Origin: Pleionea sp. CnH1-48
GTDB lineage: Bacteria > Pseudomonadota > Gammaproteobacteria > Enterobacterales > Kangiellaceae
Assembly: GCF_024124665.1 (NCBI RefSeq)
Contig: NZ_JAMXSB010000018.1
Location: 62,001-126,000, forward strand
Length of the DNA: 64,000 nt
Direction of reading: 5' to 3'
Position 1 is the first letter of the stretch. Every line of letters begins with the position of its first letter. This document shows, piece by piece, positions 9,558-17,903 of this stretch. Under the pieces are notes generated by a model that worked only from the letters and a program-made list of their open reading frames with translations, was not told where the DNA came from and made no database searches. The position numbers were made by a program, and so were the translations under genes.

Positions 9558-9904
9558 GTGAGCAACTCCTTGTTATGAGTCGTAATGGATTAATAATTGA
9601 GCTGCTGACGAAGTGTGTGGGTTGCCAGCGCCAATGGTCGATCTTTCAGGGCCATTATTTTAGACACTCTTAGTGATTATTGTCAGTACTTTTTCGATAT
9701 TAAGGCGCCATATTCATTAATCTTATGAGATAAAATGCCCTGCCTGTATAGAGTTTAGCCGTTATTTGTCAAAAATTGTCCAGCTAAAGCTGTTGCATTA
9801 TCACCCTTTGGTCTGAATTAATAACATAAATGGCTGGCCTTAGTGGTATGGCTGTTTTAAGATCGGTGCCAATGTAGTTATATCGGTATTCAACAGAGGT
9901 TACT
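9558..9904. other. sodB-grxD divergent intergenic region
   Basis: These 347 bases lie between two head-to-head genes and must carry both promoters. I find no convincing Fur box, no further gene and no strong hairpin. Confidence 0.4.
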
Positions 9905-10234
9905 ATGGAAACCATTGATCGTATTAAGCAGCAAATTAGCGAAAATGACATTTTAATTTATATGAAGGGCTCACCTAAATTGCCTATGTGTGGCTTTTCT
10001 GCACAGGCTGTTCAGGCTCTGATGTCTTGTGGTGAAGAGTTTGCTTATGTTGATATTTTGGAAAATCCAGACATCCGTTCTGAGTTACCAAAATACGCAC
10101 AGTGGCCTACTTTCCCTCAGCTTTGGGTAAAAGGCGAGCTGATTGGTGGTTGTGACATTATTTTAGAAATGTTCCAGAAAGGCGAGTTACAGTCTTTGAT
10201 CAAAGAATCTAAGGCGGAAGGTGCTGCTGAGTAA
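9905..10234 (+). CDS. grxD: Monothiol glutaredoxin
   Basis: This encodes 109 residues with the monothiol active site CGFS (Cys29) in the context KGSPKLPMCGFSAQ, and the glutathione-binding WPTFPQLWVKGELIGGCDI. GrxD-type proteins bind and pass on [2Fe-2S] clusters together with glutathione and BolA partners. Length matches E. coli GrxD (115 aa). It neighbours bacterioferritin and bacterioferritin-associated ferredoxin, as in pseudomonads, which fits an iron-handling role. Confidence 0.95.
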   Translation: METIDRIKQQISENDILIYMKGSPKLPMCGFSAQAVQALMSCGEEFAYVDILENPDIRSELPKYAQWPTFPQLWVKGELIGGCDIILEMFQKGELQSLIKESKAEGAAE

Positions 10235-10254
10235 ATCGCAGACTCCTAAAAAAC

Positions 10255-10293
10255 AAAAAAAAGAGCGAAAAGGTGACTTTTCGCTCTTTTTTT
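10255..10293. terminator. Bidirectional terminator, grxD / bfr
   Basis: AAAGAGCGAAAAG and CTTTTCGCTCTTT form a long near-perfect stem flanked by an A-run and a T-run, placed between convergent grxD and bfr. Confidence 0.88.
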
Positions 10294-10306
10294 GTGAGTG
10301 CTTTTC

Positions 10307-10783
10307 TTATGATTCGTGGCTGGCCATCGATTGTTGATAGTTTTGCAGACCAATCTTATCAATCAGTGACAATTGGGTTTCTAGCCAGTCAACATGCTCT
10401 TCTTCACTTTCTAGAATTCTTTCGAGTAGCTCGCGGCTCACATAATCACGAACCTTTTCACAATACTCGATACCGTCCCTCAGGTCAGGAATGGCATCTA
10501 ACTCAAGTGCCAGATCACATTCCAGCATTTCTTTGGTGTTTTCACCGATTCTGAGTTTGCCGAGATCTTGTAAGTTCGGAAGGCCTTCGAGAAAAAGAAT
10601 GCGTTCAGTGAGGTCATCAGCGTGCTTCATTTCGTCAATAGACTCGTGATACTCCTTTTCCGCCAGTTCTTTTAGACCCCAGTCTTTGAACATTTTCGCG
10701 TGAAGAAAATATTGGTTAATGGCAATCAGCTCATTACCCAATGCCTTATTGAGATATTGAATTACCTTTGGGTCACCTTTCAT
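10307..10783 (-). CDS. bfr: Bacterioferritin
   Basis: This 158-residue four-helix ferritin stores iron as a mineral core. The dinuclear ferroxidase ligands are all present: Glu18, Glu51, His54, Glu94, Glu127 and His130. Met52, the axial haem ligand at the subunit interface, is also present, so this is a haem-binding bacterioferritin rather than a ferritin. The C-terminal tail (SMASHES) is short and polar. It lies downstream of bfd on the same strand with a 124-base gap, so the two may share a transcript or have separate promoters. Confidence 0.95.
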   Translation of the reverse strand: MKGDPKVIQYLNKALGNELIAINQYFLHAKMFKDWGLKELAEKEYHESIDEMKHADDLTERILFLEGLPNLQDLGKLRIGENTKEMLECDLALELDAIPDLRDGIEYCEKVRDYVSRELLERILESEEEHVDWLETQLSLIDKIGLQNYQQSMASHES

Positions 10784-10886
10784 AGGATAGTCTCCGACTA
10801 TGCTCGCAAGAATCTATCCATTGTAGGCGCAGGTAGGGGGACAATCAAGTCTAAGTGGTTGTTTTTATTGAGGAAGTGAGAACCTA

Positions 10887-10907
10887 GATAATAATGATTC
10901 TGATTCT
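10887..10907 (-). promoter_or_regulatory. Weak Fur-box-like sequence upstream of bfr
   Basis: GATAATAATGATTCTGATTCT resembles half of the GATAATGATAATCATTATC consensus. It lies about 100 bases upstream of the bfr start. The match is partial and could be chance in AT-rich DNA. Confidence 0.3.
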
Positions 10908-11099
10908 CTAAGCGGCGTTAGTGACCGTTACGGTTTGAAGCGTTTGCTTAAGCAAGCTGCGAGCTTCTTTGCCACATTTTCCGCATTGGCTGGCGACACC
11001 CAACTCTTGATTTAGAGAGCGCATGCATCCTGCTCGTCCTTCAGAAACGGCTGTTTTAATTTGTGAATCTGTTACGCCACGGCACAAACAAACATACAT
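10908..11099 (-). CDS. bfd: Bacterioferritin-associated ferredoxin
   Basis: This encodes 63 residues with the Bfd-type [2Fe-2S] ligand set Cys4, Cys6, Cys39 and Cys42 (CLC ... CGKC). Bfd donates electrons to bacterioferritin to reduce and release stored ferric iron, and is typically induced under iron limitation. Length matches E. coli Bfd (64 aa). It is divergent from a 2-Cys peroxiredoxin gene, and the shared promoter region holds a strong Fur-box match. Confidence 0.93.
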   Translation of the reverse strand: MYVCLCRGVTDSQIKTAVSEGRAGCMRSLNQELGVASQCGKCGKEARSLLKQTLQTVTVTNAA

Positions 11100-11163
11100 A
11101 AACTTCTAAAGCTCCAACTGCGAAAAGAGTGTAACGATGAATTATTAGCCTATTATATGTGAA

Positions 11164-11178
11164 TGATAATGATTGTCA
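11164..11178. promoter_or_regulatory. Fur box in the bfd/peroxiredoxin divergent promoter
   Basis: TGATAATGATTGTCA fits the 7-1-7 Fur motif TGANAATNATTNTCA at every specified position. It lies 65 bases upstream of bfd and 112 bases upstream of the peroxiredoxin start. Confidence 0.75.
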
Positions 11179-11241
11179 ATAACGTTATCGTATAAAAAGT
11201 TGAGATTAGGAACAAAAAGTTTCGCAATCCTAAATCGTTGT

Positions 11242-11256
11242 TGATTATAATTATCG
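11242..11256. promoter_or_regulatory. Second Fur-like site near the peroxiredoxin start
   Basis: TGATTATAATTATCG matches the 7-1-7 Fur motif with two mismatches. It lies 33 bases upstream of the peroxiredoxin ATG, where a bound repressor would overlap a promoter. Confidence 0.4.
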
Positions 11257-11289
11257 CTCTAAAATAACATCCTCATATTGGAGAACAAA

Positions 11290-11895
11290 ATGGGTGTATT
11301 AGTTGGACGTAAAGCTCCTGATTTCACAGCGGCTGCTGTATTAGGCAATGGCGAAATCGTTGATGGGTTTAATTTGGCAGAAGCGATTAACGGTAAGCCT
11401 GCTGTTATCTTCTTCTATCCTTTGGACTTCACTTTTGTATGTCCTTCTGAGCTGATCGCTTTTGATCACCGTCTAGAAGAATTCAAAAAGCGTGGCGTTG
11501 AAGTTATCGGTGTATCTATCGATTCTCAGTTCACTCACAATGCATGGCGTGAAACCCCTGTAGAGAAAGGCGGCATTGGTCCTGTTGGCTACACTTTGGT
11601 TGCTGACGTTAAGCACGAAATCTGCCAGGCTTATGATGTTGAGCATCCTGAAGCTGGTGTTGCTTTCCGTGGTTCATTCTTAATCGACAAAGATGGATTG
11701 GTTCGTCACCAGGTTGTTAACGATCTTCCATTAGGTCGTAACATCGACGAAATGTTGCGTATGGTTGATGCACTTCAGTTCAACGAAGAGCACGGCGAAG
11801 TTTGCCCAGCGGGTTGGACTCAAGGCGCTAAAGGTATGAATGCTTCTCCTGAAGGTGTTGCTGAGTACCTATCTGCTGAAGCTGACAAGCTGTAA
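11290..11895 (+). CDS. Typical 2-Cys peroxiredoxin (AhpC/Prx1 class)
   Basis: This encodes 201 residues from ATG 11290, which GGAG at 11280-11283 supports; an upstream in-frame TTG at 11278 is less likely. The peroxidatic Cys51 lies in DFTFVCPSEL and the resolving Cys172 in GEVCPAGW. A Prx1/AhpC-type dimer would reduce hydrogen peroxide and organic peroxides, taking electrons from thioredoxin or AhpF. No ahpF is nearby. Its placement between bfd and rnt is the same as in Pseudomonas. The Fur-like sites in its promoter suggest iron-linked control. Confidence 0.95.
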   Translation: MGVLVGRKAPDFTAAAVLGNGEIVDGFNLAEAINGKPAVIFFYPLDFTFVCPSELIAFDHRLEEFKKRGVEVIGVSIDSQFTHNAWRETPVEKGGIGPVGYTLVADVKHEICQAYDVEHPEAGVAFRGSFLIDKDGLVRHQVVNDLPLGRNIDEMLRMVDALQFNEEHGEVCPAGWTQGAKGMNASPEGVAEYLSAEADKL

Positions 11896-11906
11896 GCTGC
11901 TTTATG

Positions 11907-11940
11907 TAAGTGCTGGTGCAAACCAGCACTTATTCCTTTC
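11907..11940 (+). terminator. Terminator after the peroxiredoxin gene
   Basis: TAAGTGCTGGT and ACCAGCACTTA make a perfect 11-bp stem with loop GCAA, followed by a T-rich TTCCTTTC tract. It may also serve the convergent rnt gene. Confidence 0.75.
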
Positions 11941-11977
11941 TATTGTTGTTTCAGAGTCTTGTTAAAGCTCAATTAAC

Positions 11978-12631
11978 TCACTCTTCCTTTTGCTCTTCTT
12001 CGGTTTTTTCTTCTGCTTTTTCTTCAGGCAATGGCCAGCCACCGAGCTGCTGATATTTATTGATAATTTTGCAAAATAACTGAGCTGTTTGCTCCGTATC
12101 ATAAAGTGCTGAGTGGGCCTTCTCATTTTCGAAAGGTTGTTTCGCTGCTTCGCACGCTTTTGCCAGCACTGTTTGCCCGAGTGCCATCGCACTCAAGGTA
12201 ACTGTGTCAAAGGTTGAGAAGGGGTGCAGAGGGTTGCGTTTGATCTGACAGCGTTCTACTGCTGCGTTGATGAAGTTCAAATCAAAAGAAGCATTATGCC
12301 CGACCAAAATAGAGCGTTGGCATCCGGCTTTCTTTTGTGCTTTACGAATACCTTTAAAGAGTTCTGTCAGGGCTTCTCGTTCTGTAACGGCTTCACGGAA
12401 CGGATGGAAGGGATCAATGCCAGTAATTTCTAACGCGGCAGCTTCGATATTTGCACCTTCAAATGGCTGAACATGAAAATGGAACGTTTCATCCATTGCA
12501 AGTAAGCCTTCGTCGTCCATTTTAAGGGTTATCGCTGCGACCTCCAGTAGCGCGTCGGTGTTGTGGTTAAACCCACCTGTTTCTACATCAATGACTACCG
12601 GAAAAAAACCTCGAAATCGCTTTGCAAGCAT
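11978..12631 (-). CDS. rnt: Ribonuclease T
   Basis: This 217-residue DEDDh exonuclease trims the 3' ends of tRNA and stable RNAs and helps tRNA end turnover. The catalytic residues are visible in [11 protein letters not shown] (Asp, Glu), [11 protein letters not shown] (Asp) and [10 protein letters not shown] (His, Asp). The C-terminus carries an extra acidic/lysine tail ([16 protein letters not shown]) beyond the usual end. It is convergent with the peroxiredoxin gene and divergent from motY. Confidence 0.95.
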   Translation of the reverse strand: MLAKRFRGFFPVVIDVETGGFNHNTDALLEVAAITLKMDDEGLLAMDETFHFHVQPFEGANIEAAALEITGIDPFHPFREAVTEREALTELFKGIRKAQKKAGCQRSILVGHNASFDLNFINAAVERCQIKRNPLHPFSTFDTVTLSAMALGQTVLAKACEAAKQPFENEKAHSALYDTEQTAQLFCKIINKYQQLGGWPLPEEKAEEKTEEEQKEE

Positions 12632-12849
12632 AAAACCCTACTTTAGATCATGGACACAAGCACGCATTATAAGGATAAATAGCTAAGGCCGACTAGCGAT
12701 ATTTCGGTTCTTGGCTGCCATTCTTTATAACTTGAGAGTGGGGCGGGGCTAATGGCTTTGCCCGTGTAAGTGCTAAATCCAGTGAAATTTGCTTAAGTCG
12801 GCTGTTTTGGCGCCGATATCAAAAAGAGTAGATAACAGGAAAGCGAGTT

Positions 12850-13725
12850 ATGAAGTCTTTAATTTACAGTTTATTACTGGGGTGCCTTTGTATCAGCAGC
12901 AGTCGTGCTGATTTTAGAGCCTATGAGGCTGAGGTTGATGAATCGGTCTGGGATTATTCCGGGAATCCGGTTCGCTGTGAGTTAAAGCATAAAATTCCAT
13001 TATTTGGTGAGGCGATATTTTACTCCAGTGCGGGTCGCTTACCTAATATGACCTTTATTCTTGATGGTAGTCGCAATCGAGTTGCCACAGATAAACCCAT
13101 TCATATTCGTAGTTTGGCGCCAGATTGGTTGCCTGGTAAACGAGGCAACGAAATTGGCAAAGTGATGACCTTGCCGGGCGAAAAGACGCTTAATATTTTT
13201 GACGATGTTGCCTGGAAGTTATTAATCGCATTGGAGTCCGGCCGCATTCCTACCTTCTTTTATCGTGATTTATTAGATAACTCTGATCAGGTTTCTGTTG
13301 CCTTATCAAATATTCAATTTCGGAATGTCTACACCGACTTTTTGCAATGTGTTGATGATTTACTGCCCTATGGTTTTCGAGAGATCGAATACTCATTGGT
13401 GCATTTTCGATTTAATAGTTCGCGTTTAGGTGATGACGCCAAGAAAAAGCTGGATTGGCTCGCGGCGTATCTAAAATATGATGAACGTTATGATTCTGTG
13501 GTTATTGAAGGGCATACCGACAGTATTGCATTTCGTCGTTACAACAAAGCCCTGGGATTAAAGCGCGCCAAAATGGTTCGTGAATACCTGGTTAAACAGG
13601 GCGTTGACCGTAGCAAGGTTCGCGTGATTTCTCGCGGCGAGCGAAGACCTTTAGAAAGCAATGCAACGGAAGAAGGTCGTGCACTGAACCGCCGAGTGTT
13701 TATTACGGTAAGAGACTCATCATAA
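12850..13725 (+). CDS. motY: MotY-like flagellar T-ring protein (OmpA family)
   Basis: This encodes 291 residues, close to Vibrio MotY (293 aa). A signal peptide ends near SSSRA (residue 20). The N-terminal half has the MotY-type pattern (DESVWDYSGNPVRCELKHKIPLFGEAIFYSSAG). The C-terminal OmpA-like peptidoglycan-binding domain is clear: HFRFNSSRLGDDAKKKL, VIEGHTDSIAFRRYNKALGLKRA and GERRPLESNATEEGRALNRRV. MotY forms the periplasmic T ring that anchors stators of sodium-driven polar flagella. The rnt/motY adjacency is conserved in pseudomonads. A generic OmpA-family protein is the alternative. Confidence 0.85.
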   Translation: MKSLIYSLLLGCLCISSSRADFRAYEAEVDESVWDYSGNPVRCELKHKIPLFGEAIFYSSAGRLPNMTFILDGSRNRVATDKPIHIRSLAPDWLPGKRGNEIGKVMTLPGEKTLNIFDDVAWKLLIALESGRIPTFFYRDLLDNSDQVSVALSNIQFRNVYTDFLQCVDDLLPYGFREIEYSLVHFRFNSSRLGDDAKKKLDWLAAYLKYDERYDSVVIEGHTDSIAFRRYNKALGLKRAKMVREYLVKQGVDRSKVRVISRGERRPLESNATEEGRALNRRVFITVRDSS

Positions 13726-13768
13726 AGAAAGCCATCATAAAGAGACTATCAGTGAAAAATAACGAGCT

Positions 13769-14209
13769 CTAGACGCCGGCTTTTTTCAAATGCTTTTTGA
13801 TGGCTTTGATGTAAACGGAGTCGGAGACTGGTCGTTGTTGTTTCTGACTTTGCCAGAGCATTTCTACTAGCACATCCATCATAAAATGTTCGGCTTCTTT
13901 TAAATCTCCTGACCAGGCTAATGCTTTTTCGTAAAGTGTGCGAATACCTTTAGGGCGATTAAGAGAAACTTGCTCGCGAAGCGTTAAATGAAGCGACATG
14001 TGTAAAAACGGATTGACTTGACCAAATTCAGGTAAATAGTCTTTATCAAGGTAGTTATCGGGATCGTTTAATAGTCCATGGTATTCTTTATGCTCAACAA
14101 TCACCGCCGCTAACTCTTTTTCAAAAGGGTTGAGTGTTTGTTGTGTCGAGAGCTTTTGCCAGACGTCAAAATATTGTTGTCTTAACTCTGTGCGATCTTG
14201 ATTGAACAT
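13769..14209 (-). CDS. DUF1841 family protein
   Basis: This 146-residue cytoplasmic protein matches DUF1841 features: FNQDRTELRQQYFDVWQK at the start, then NPFLHMSLHLTLREQ and a C-terminal EAEHFMMDVLVEMLWQ. Its function is unknown. It lies downstream of nth on the same strand, an association seen in other gammaproteobacteria, with a gap of about 130 bases. Confidence 0.85.
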   Translation of the reverse strand: MFNQDRTELRQQYFDVWQKLSTQQTLNPFEKELAAVIVEHKEYHGLLNDPDNYLDKDYLPEFGQVNPFLHMSLHLTLREQVSLNRPKGIRTLYEKALAWSGDLKEAEHFMMDVLVEMLWQSQKQQRPVSDSVYIKAIKKHLKKAGV

Positions 14210-14339
14210 TCAGGGCCTGTTGATTTTTCGTTGATGGTCATTCACTGCCAAAGTTCACCTTTTGTTTGGCAAGGTAGAATGAGTGATGGGTATTCACAAG
14301 CGACACTCTAACCTTGCAGAACAAAACATAGAACAGACT

Positions 14340-14975
14340 CTAGTCACTGGTTTTTTCTTTGAACTCACATAAGTCTTCGATAATACAGGCCCCACAGCGA
14401 GGTTTTCTGGCAACACAAGTGTAGCGACCATGAAGAATCAACCAATGGTGTGCATCTTTTAAATATTCCTTTGGAATAAATCGTACTAACTTATCTTCAA
14501 CTTCTCTTACATCTTTGCCTGGCGCAATTTTGGTTCGATTCGATACTCGAAAAATATGGGTATCGACCGCCATGGTTAAGTGACCAAAAGCGGTATTGAG
14601 TACTACATTCGCCGTTTTTCTACCGACGCCAGGAAGCTTTTCTAATGCTTCGCGATTTTCTGGTACTTCAGAGCCATGTTGTTCAATAAGTATCTGGCAG
14701 GTTTTGATGACGTTCTTGGCTTTTGAATTAAATAATCCGATGGTTTTTATATATTCTTTTAGCCCTTCTTCACCTAAAGCAAAAATGGCTTCTGGCGTAT
14801 TGGCAACCGGATACAGTTTGCGTGTGGCTTTATTAACGCCCACATCGGTTGCCTGAGCCGATAGAATCACCGCAATCAGCAGCTCGAAGGGGGTAGAGTA
14901 TTCCAACTCTGTCGTTGGATTAGGATTATCTTCTTGCAGGCGCTGAAAAATTTCGCCTCGTTTGGTCTTGTTCAT
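14340..14975 (-). CDS. nth: Endonuclease III
   Basis: This 211-residue DNA glycosylase/AP lyase removes oxidised pyrimidines. The length equals E. coli Nth when the ATG at 14975 is used; an upstream in-frame TTG at 15020 would add 15 residues with no family support. The helix-hairpin-helix LPGVGRKTANV carries catalytic Lys120, and VDTHIFR carries Asp138. The [4Fe-4S] ligands are Cys187, Cys194, Cys197 and Cys203. An ERIC-like element occupies the space immediately upstream. Confidence 0.96.
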   Translation of the reverse strand: MNKTKRGEIFQRLQEDNPNPTTELEYSTPFELLIAVILSAQATDVGVNKATRKLYPVANTPEAIFALGEEGLKEYIKTIGLFNSKAKNVIKTCQILIEQHGSEVPENREALEKLPGVGRKTANVVLNTAFGHLTMAVDTHIFRVSNRTKIAPGKDVREVEDKLVRFIPKEYLKDAHHWLILHGRYTCVARKPRCGACIIEDLCEFKEKTSD

Positions 14976-15036
14976 AACGACTAATCTTTTTTTATTGAGT
15001 GGCAAGCCATAGATTCGCAAGCTATGGCCTGATATT

Positions 15037-15177
15037 TATACCCAAAGTATTTCAAGGTGCAGGTAGGTTGCCAGCAAGCGAATCCCCTGAGCTTAGTTTT
15101 ACTAAGTGACTGGGGTGAGTGCGCGCAGCGCTGCAACTTAAACAACATCGCTGCACCTTGAAAGGCGGCAGGTATAT
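15037..15177 (+). repeat. ERIC-like element, copy 1
   Basis: This is an imperfect palindrome of about 140 bases. It starts TATACCC, ends AGGTATA and carries inner arms TTTCAAGGTGCAG / CTGCACCTTGAAA. The core around GAATCCCCTGAGCTTA and TAAGTGACTGGGGTGAG matches the known ERIC core closely. It lies between the hutI stop and the nth start. A short ACTTAAACAACA stretch makes it longer than copy 2. Confidence 0.88.
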
Positions 15178-15181
15178 AAGG

Positions 15182-16438
15182 TTAGCGCGCTCGTTCCATC
15201 ACGGTAACGCCATTTTTAACAACACCTACGCAAGGGTTTTGGCCGAAAGCGTAACTGAGTTCTGCTGGAGACTCTATGTCCCAAAACGCAAAGTCAGCAA
15301 CTTTTCCGACTTCTAATGAACCATGTGTATCGGCAATACCGAGCGCTTTTGCTGCGTTAATGGTAATGCCTCTTAAGGCTTCTTCTGGTGTCATGCGGAA
15401 GAGTGTGCACGCCATATTGAGCATTAATAACAGGGATGTCCCTGGTGAGCTGCCGGGGTTAGCATCGGTAGCCAGGACCATGGGTACATCGTGTTGACGG
15501 AATAAGTCGATAGGTGGCAGCTGAGTTTCACGTAAGTAATAAAAAGCGCCCGGCAGCAATACCGCTGCAGTAGAACCTGCCGCTAATGCTTTGACACCTG
15601 CTTCGGTTACAAATTCCAGATGATCCGCTGATAAAGCGCCGAATTCCGCCGCTAACTCGGCACCTCGTTGATCAGAGAGTTGTTCTGCATGCAGCTTGAC
15701 GTTGAGTCCTGCTTTTTCAGCATGTTGAAACAGCTTTTTAACCTGGCCATAGTTAAAACCAATGTTTTCGCAAAAGGCATCCACACAGCTGGCTAATCCT
15801 GATTCGGCGACGGCAGGCAACATCTCTTGGCAAATATGATCGATGTAGTCATCGGCGCGGCCAGCAAATTCGGGTGGAAGTGCATGAGCACCCAAAAAGG
15901 TTTTATGGATATTGGCTGGTACTGTTTGAGCAATGGTATCGGCAACCTGAAGCATTTTTAATTCGCTTTCAGTGGATAGACCATAGCCTGATTTGATCTC
16001 TAGCGTAGTGACACCCTCATCCAGCAGTGATTGCACACGCTTCATCGAAGAGTTAAGTAGCTGATCATGGCTGGCCGCACGGGTCGCTCTTACGGTGGAT
16101 AAAATACCGCCGCCTTGTCGTGCAATTTCTTCGTAACTCACACCGGTTAAGCGTTGTTCGAATTCATTGGCGCGATTACCACCAAATACAATATGCGTAT
16201 GACAGTCAATCAGTCCTGGTGTGATCCACCGTTGATTCATATCAGTATGGGCAACTTCGGCGGGCAGCTCATCTTTGGCCAGTTCGCCAATATAAGAGAT
16301 GCGACCGTCTTTGACGGCGATGGCAGCGTTATTGATGACACCATAAGGGCCCGCTGATGAAAGAGTAACCAGGTTGGCGTTGTGCCAGATATGGTCAGCT
16401 GAATTAAGAGCAGTTTGGTCCGTGGGTTGTTGATTCAT
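15182..16438 (-). CDS. hutI: Imidazolonepropionase
   Basis: This 418-residue amidohydrolase opens 4-imidazolone-5-propionate to N-formimino-glutamate, the third step of histidine degradation. Seen motifs are GLIDCHTHIVFGG (two metal His), EIKSGYGL, KLHAEQLSDQ, SADHLEF and LATDANPGSSP. ATG 16438 is chosen over the in-frame 16480 because it gives the usual family length and avoids a 14-residue extension. Neither start has a strong ribosome site. It is head-to-head with hutF; hutU, hutH and hutG are not in the window. Confidence 0.95.
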   Translation of the reverse strand: MNQQPTDQTALNSADHIWHNANLVTLSSAGPYGVINNAAIAVKDGRISYIGELAKDELPAEVAHTDMNQRWITPGLIDCHTHIVFGGNRANEFEQRLTGVSYEEIARQGGGILSTVRATRAASHDQLLNSSMKRVQSLLDEGVTTLEIKSGYGLSTESELKMLQVADTIAQTVPANIHKTFLGAHALPPEFAGRADDYIDHICQEMLPAVAESGLASCVDAFCENIGFNYGQVKKLFQHAEKAGLNVKLHAEQLSDQRGAELAAEFGALSADHLEFVTEAGVKALAAGSTAAVLLPGAFYYLRETQLPPIDLFRQHDVPMVLATDANPGSSPGTSLLLMLNMACTLFRMTPEEALRGITINAAKALGIADTHGSLEVGKVADFAFWDIESPAELSYAFGQNPCVGVVKNGVTVMERAR

Positions 16439-16517
16439 ATTTCGTCTAAATGGATGCTTGCCAATTATTAGGTTAGGCATTATGTTAGCGCGACAGAAAA
16501 GCTGGGGAAAGACTGAT

Positions 16518-17888
16518 ATGAAATATTATGCTCAAGAAGCCTTATTAGCGGAAGGTTGGACCGCTGATGTAACAATCACTATTGCAGATGGAAAAGTGAC
16601 AGCCATTACGCCTGGAAAAGAGGCGGGTGCGGTTGAGCTTAACGGGCCTCTTGTTCCTGGTATGACCAATTTACATTCCCATGCTTTTCAAAAAGCCTTT
16701 GCAGGACTCACGGAATATCGTGCTAATCCAGAAGATTCGTTCTGGAGCTGGCGCGATTCGATGTATCGTTTGTTACCTCAACTCACACCAGATGATATGC
16801 AGATCATTGCTCGCTACCTCTACATCGAGATGTTGCGTAGTGGTTATACGTCGGTGGTTGAATTTCATTATCTACACCATCAGCCTGATGGACAGCACTA
16901 TGACGATGCGGCGGCTACATCCTGTGCTGTGATCGATGCGGCCCGTACCGTTGGACTCGCGACCACCCATTGCCCGGTGTTTTATTCTTACGCCAATTTT
17001 GGTGAGAAGCCCGCTGCTGGCGCACAAAAAGCCTTCTTCCATACGCCTGAGCAGTTTGTTCAACTCCTTGATAAGCTCCATCAGCAGTATGCTGATGACT
17101 CGTCGGTGAAGCTAGGTATTGCGCCGCATTCCTTGCGAGCTGTTTCTCAGGCTCAATTGAATGAGTTGGTGCCTTGGTGGCAACAACACGAAGCGCAGGG
17201 GCCATTTCATATTCATATTGCTGAACAGATGAAAGAGGTGAATGAATGCGTCGACTTTTACGGAGCCCGCCCTGTTGAGTGGCTCTATGATCAGGTTGAT
17301 GTGAACGAACGTTGGTGTCTGGTTCACGCGACGCATTTGTCTGATCAAGAAGTTAAAACAATGGCTTTATCGAAAGCCATTGCCGGGATTTGTGCGACTA
17401 CCGAAGCCAATCTGGGTGATGGTGTGTTCCGCGGTGTTGATTATCTTTCTTATGGCGGACGCTGGGGCATTGGCTCCGATAGCCACATTAGCGTTAATGC
17501 CTTTGAGGAGCTACGTCTTTACGAATACGGGCAACGCTATACTCATCAAAAACGTAACTTACTCTGTGATGAGCAGCGCCCTCATGTTGGTGACTATCTA
17601 TGGACAGAGGCGGTTGCTGGTGGCGCCCAGGTGGCTAATCGAGGCCAAGGCTCTATTGCTGTAGGTGAAGATGCAAACTGGGTTGTACTGGACCGAGATG
17701 TGGCAGAGCTGAGTGCAGTGGCCAAGGAGTCGCTACTGGACGCCGCTATTTTTGCGGCTAACGAAAACCTTGTGCGTGATGTCATGGTGAATGGTACATG
17801 GCGTATCGAAAACAAACACCATGCAGAATGGGAACAAGCGCAAGAGGACTATCGCCAAATGCTCAAGCGTTTGGCTGCGAATGCCTAG
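16518..17888 (+). CDS. hutF: Formimidoylglutamate deiminase
   Basis: This 456-residue amidohydrolase deiminates N-formimino-L-glutamate to N-formyl-glutamate, so histidine is degraded by the five-step pathway that needs HutG rather than formiminoglutamase. Zinc-site motifs are visible: LVPGMTNLHSHAFQ, FHIHIAEQ, HATHLS and GIGSDSHIS. ATG 16518 follows GGGGAAAG at 16504-16511; an upstream extension from 16458 would run into the hutI promoter region. Length matches Pseudomonas HutF (about 453 aa). Confidence 0.93.
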   Translation: MKYYAQEALLAEGWTADVTITIADGKVTAITPGKEAGAVELNGPLVPGMTNLHSHAFQKAFAGLTEYRANPEDSFWSWRDSMYRLLPQLTPDDMQIIARYLYIEMLRSGYTSVVEFHYLHHQPDGQHYDDAAATSCAVIDAARTVGLATTHCPVFYSYANFGEKPAAGAQKAFFHTPEQFVQLLDKLHQQYADDSSVKLGIAPHSLRAVSQAQLNELVPWWQQHEAQGPFHIHIAEQMKEVNECVDFYGARPVEWLYDQVDVNERWCLVHATHLSDQEVKTMALSKAIAGICATTEANLGDGVFRGVDYLSYGGRWGIGSDSHISVNAFEELRLYEYGQRYTHQKRNLLCDEQRPHVGDYLWTEAVAGGAQVANRGQGSIAVGEDANWVVLDRDVAELSAVAKESLLDAAIFAANENLVRDVMVNGTWRIENKHHAEWEQAQEDYRQMLKRLAANA

Positions 17889-17903
17889 GCTTATCGGCTT
17901 TAC

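Noticed and set aside
15037-15177. Repeats considered as insertion-sequence remnants
   Set aside because: No transposase fragments or target duplications were seen, and length, ends and core match ERIC.
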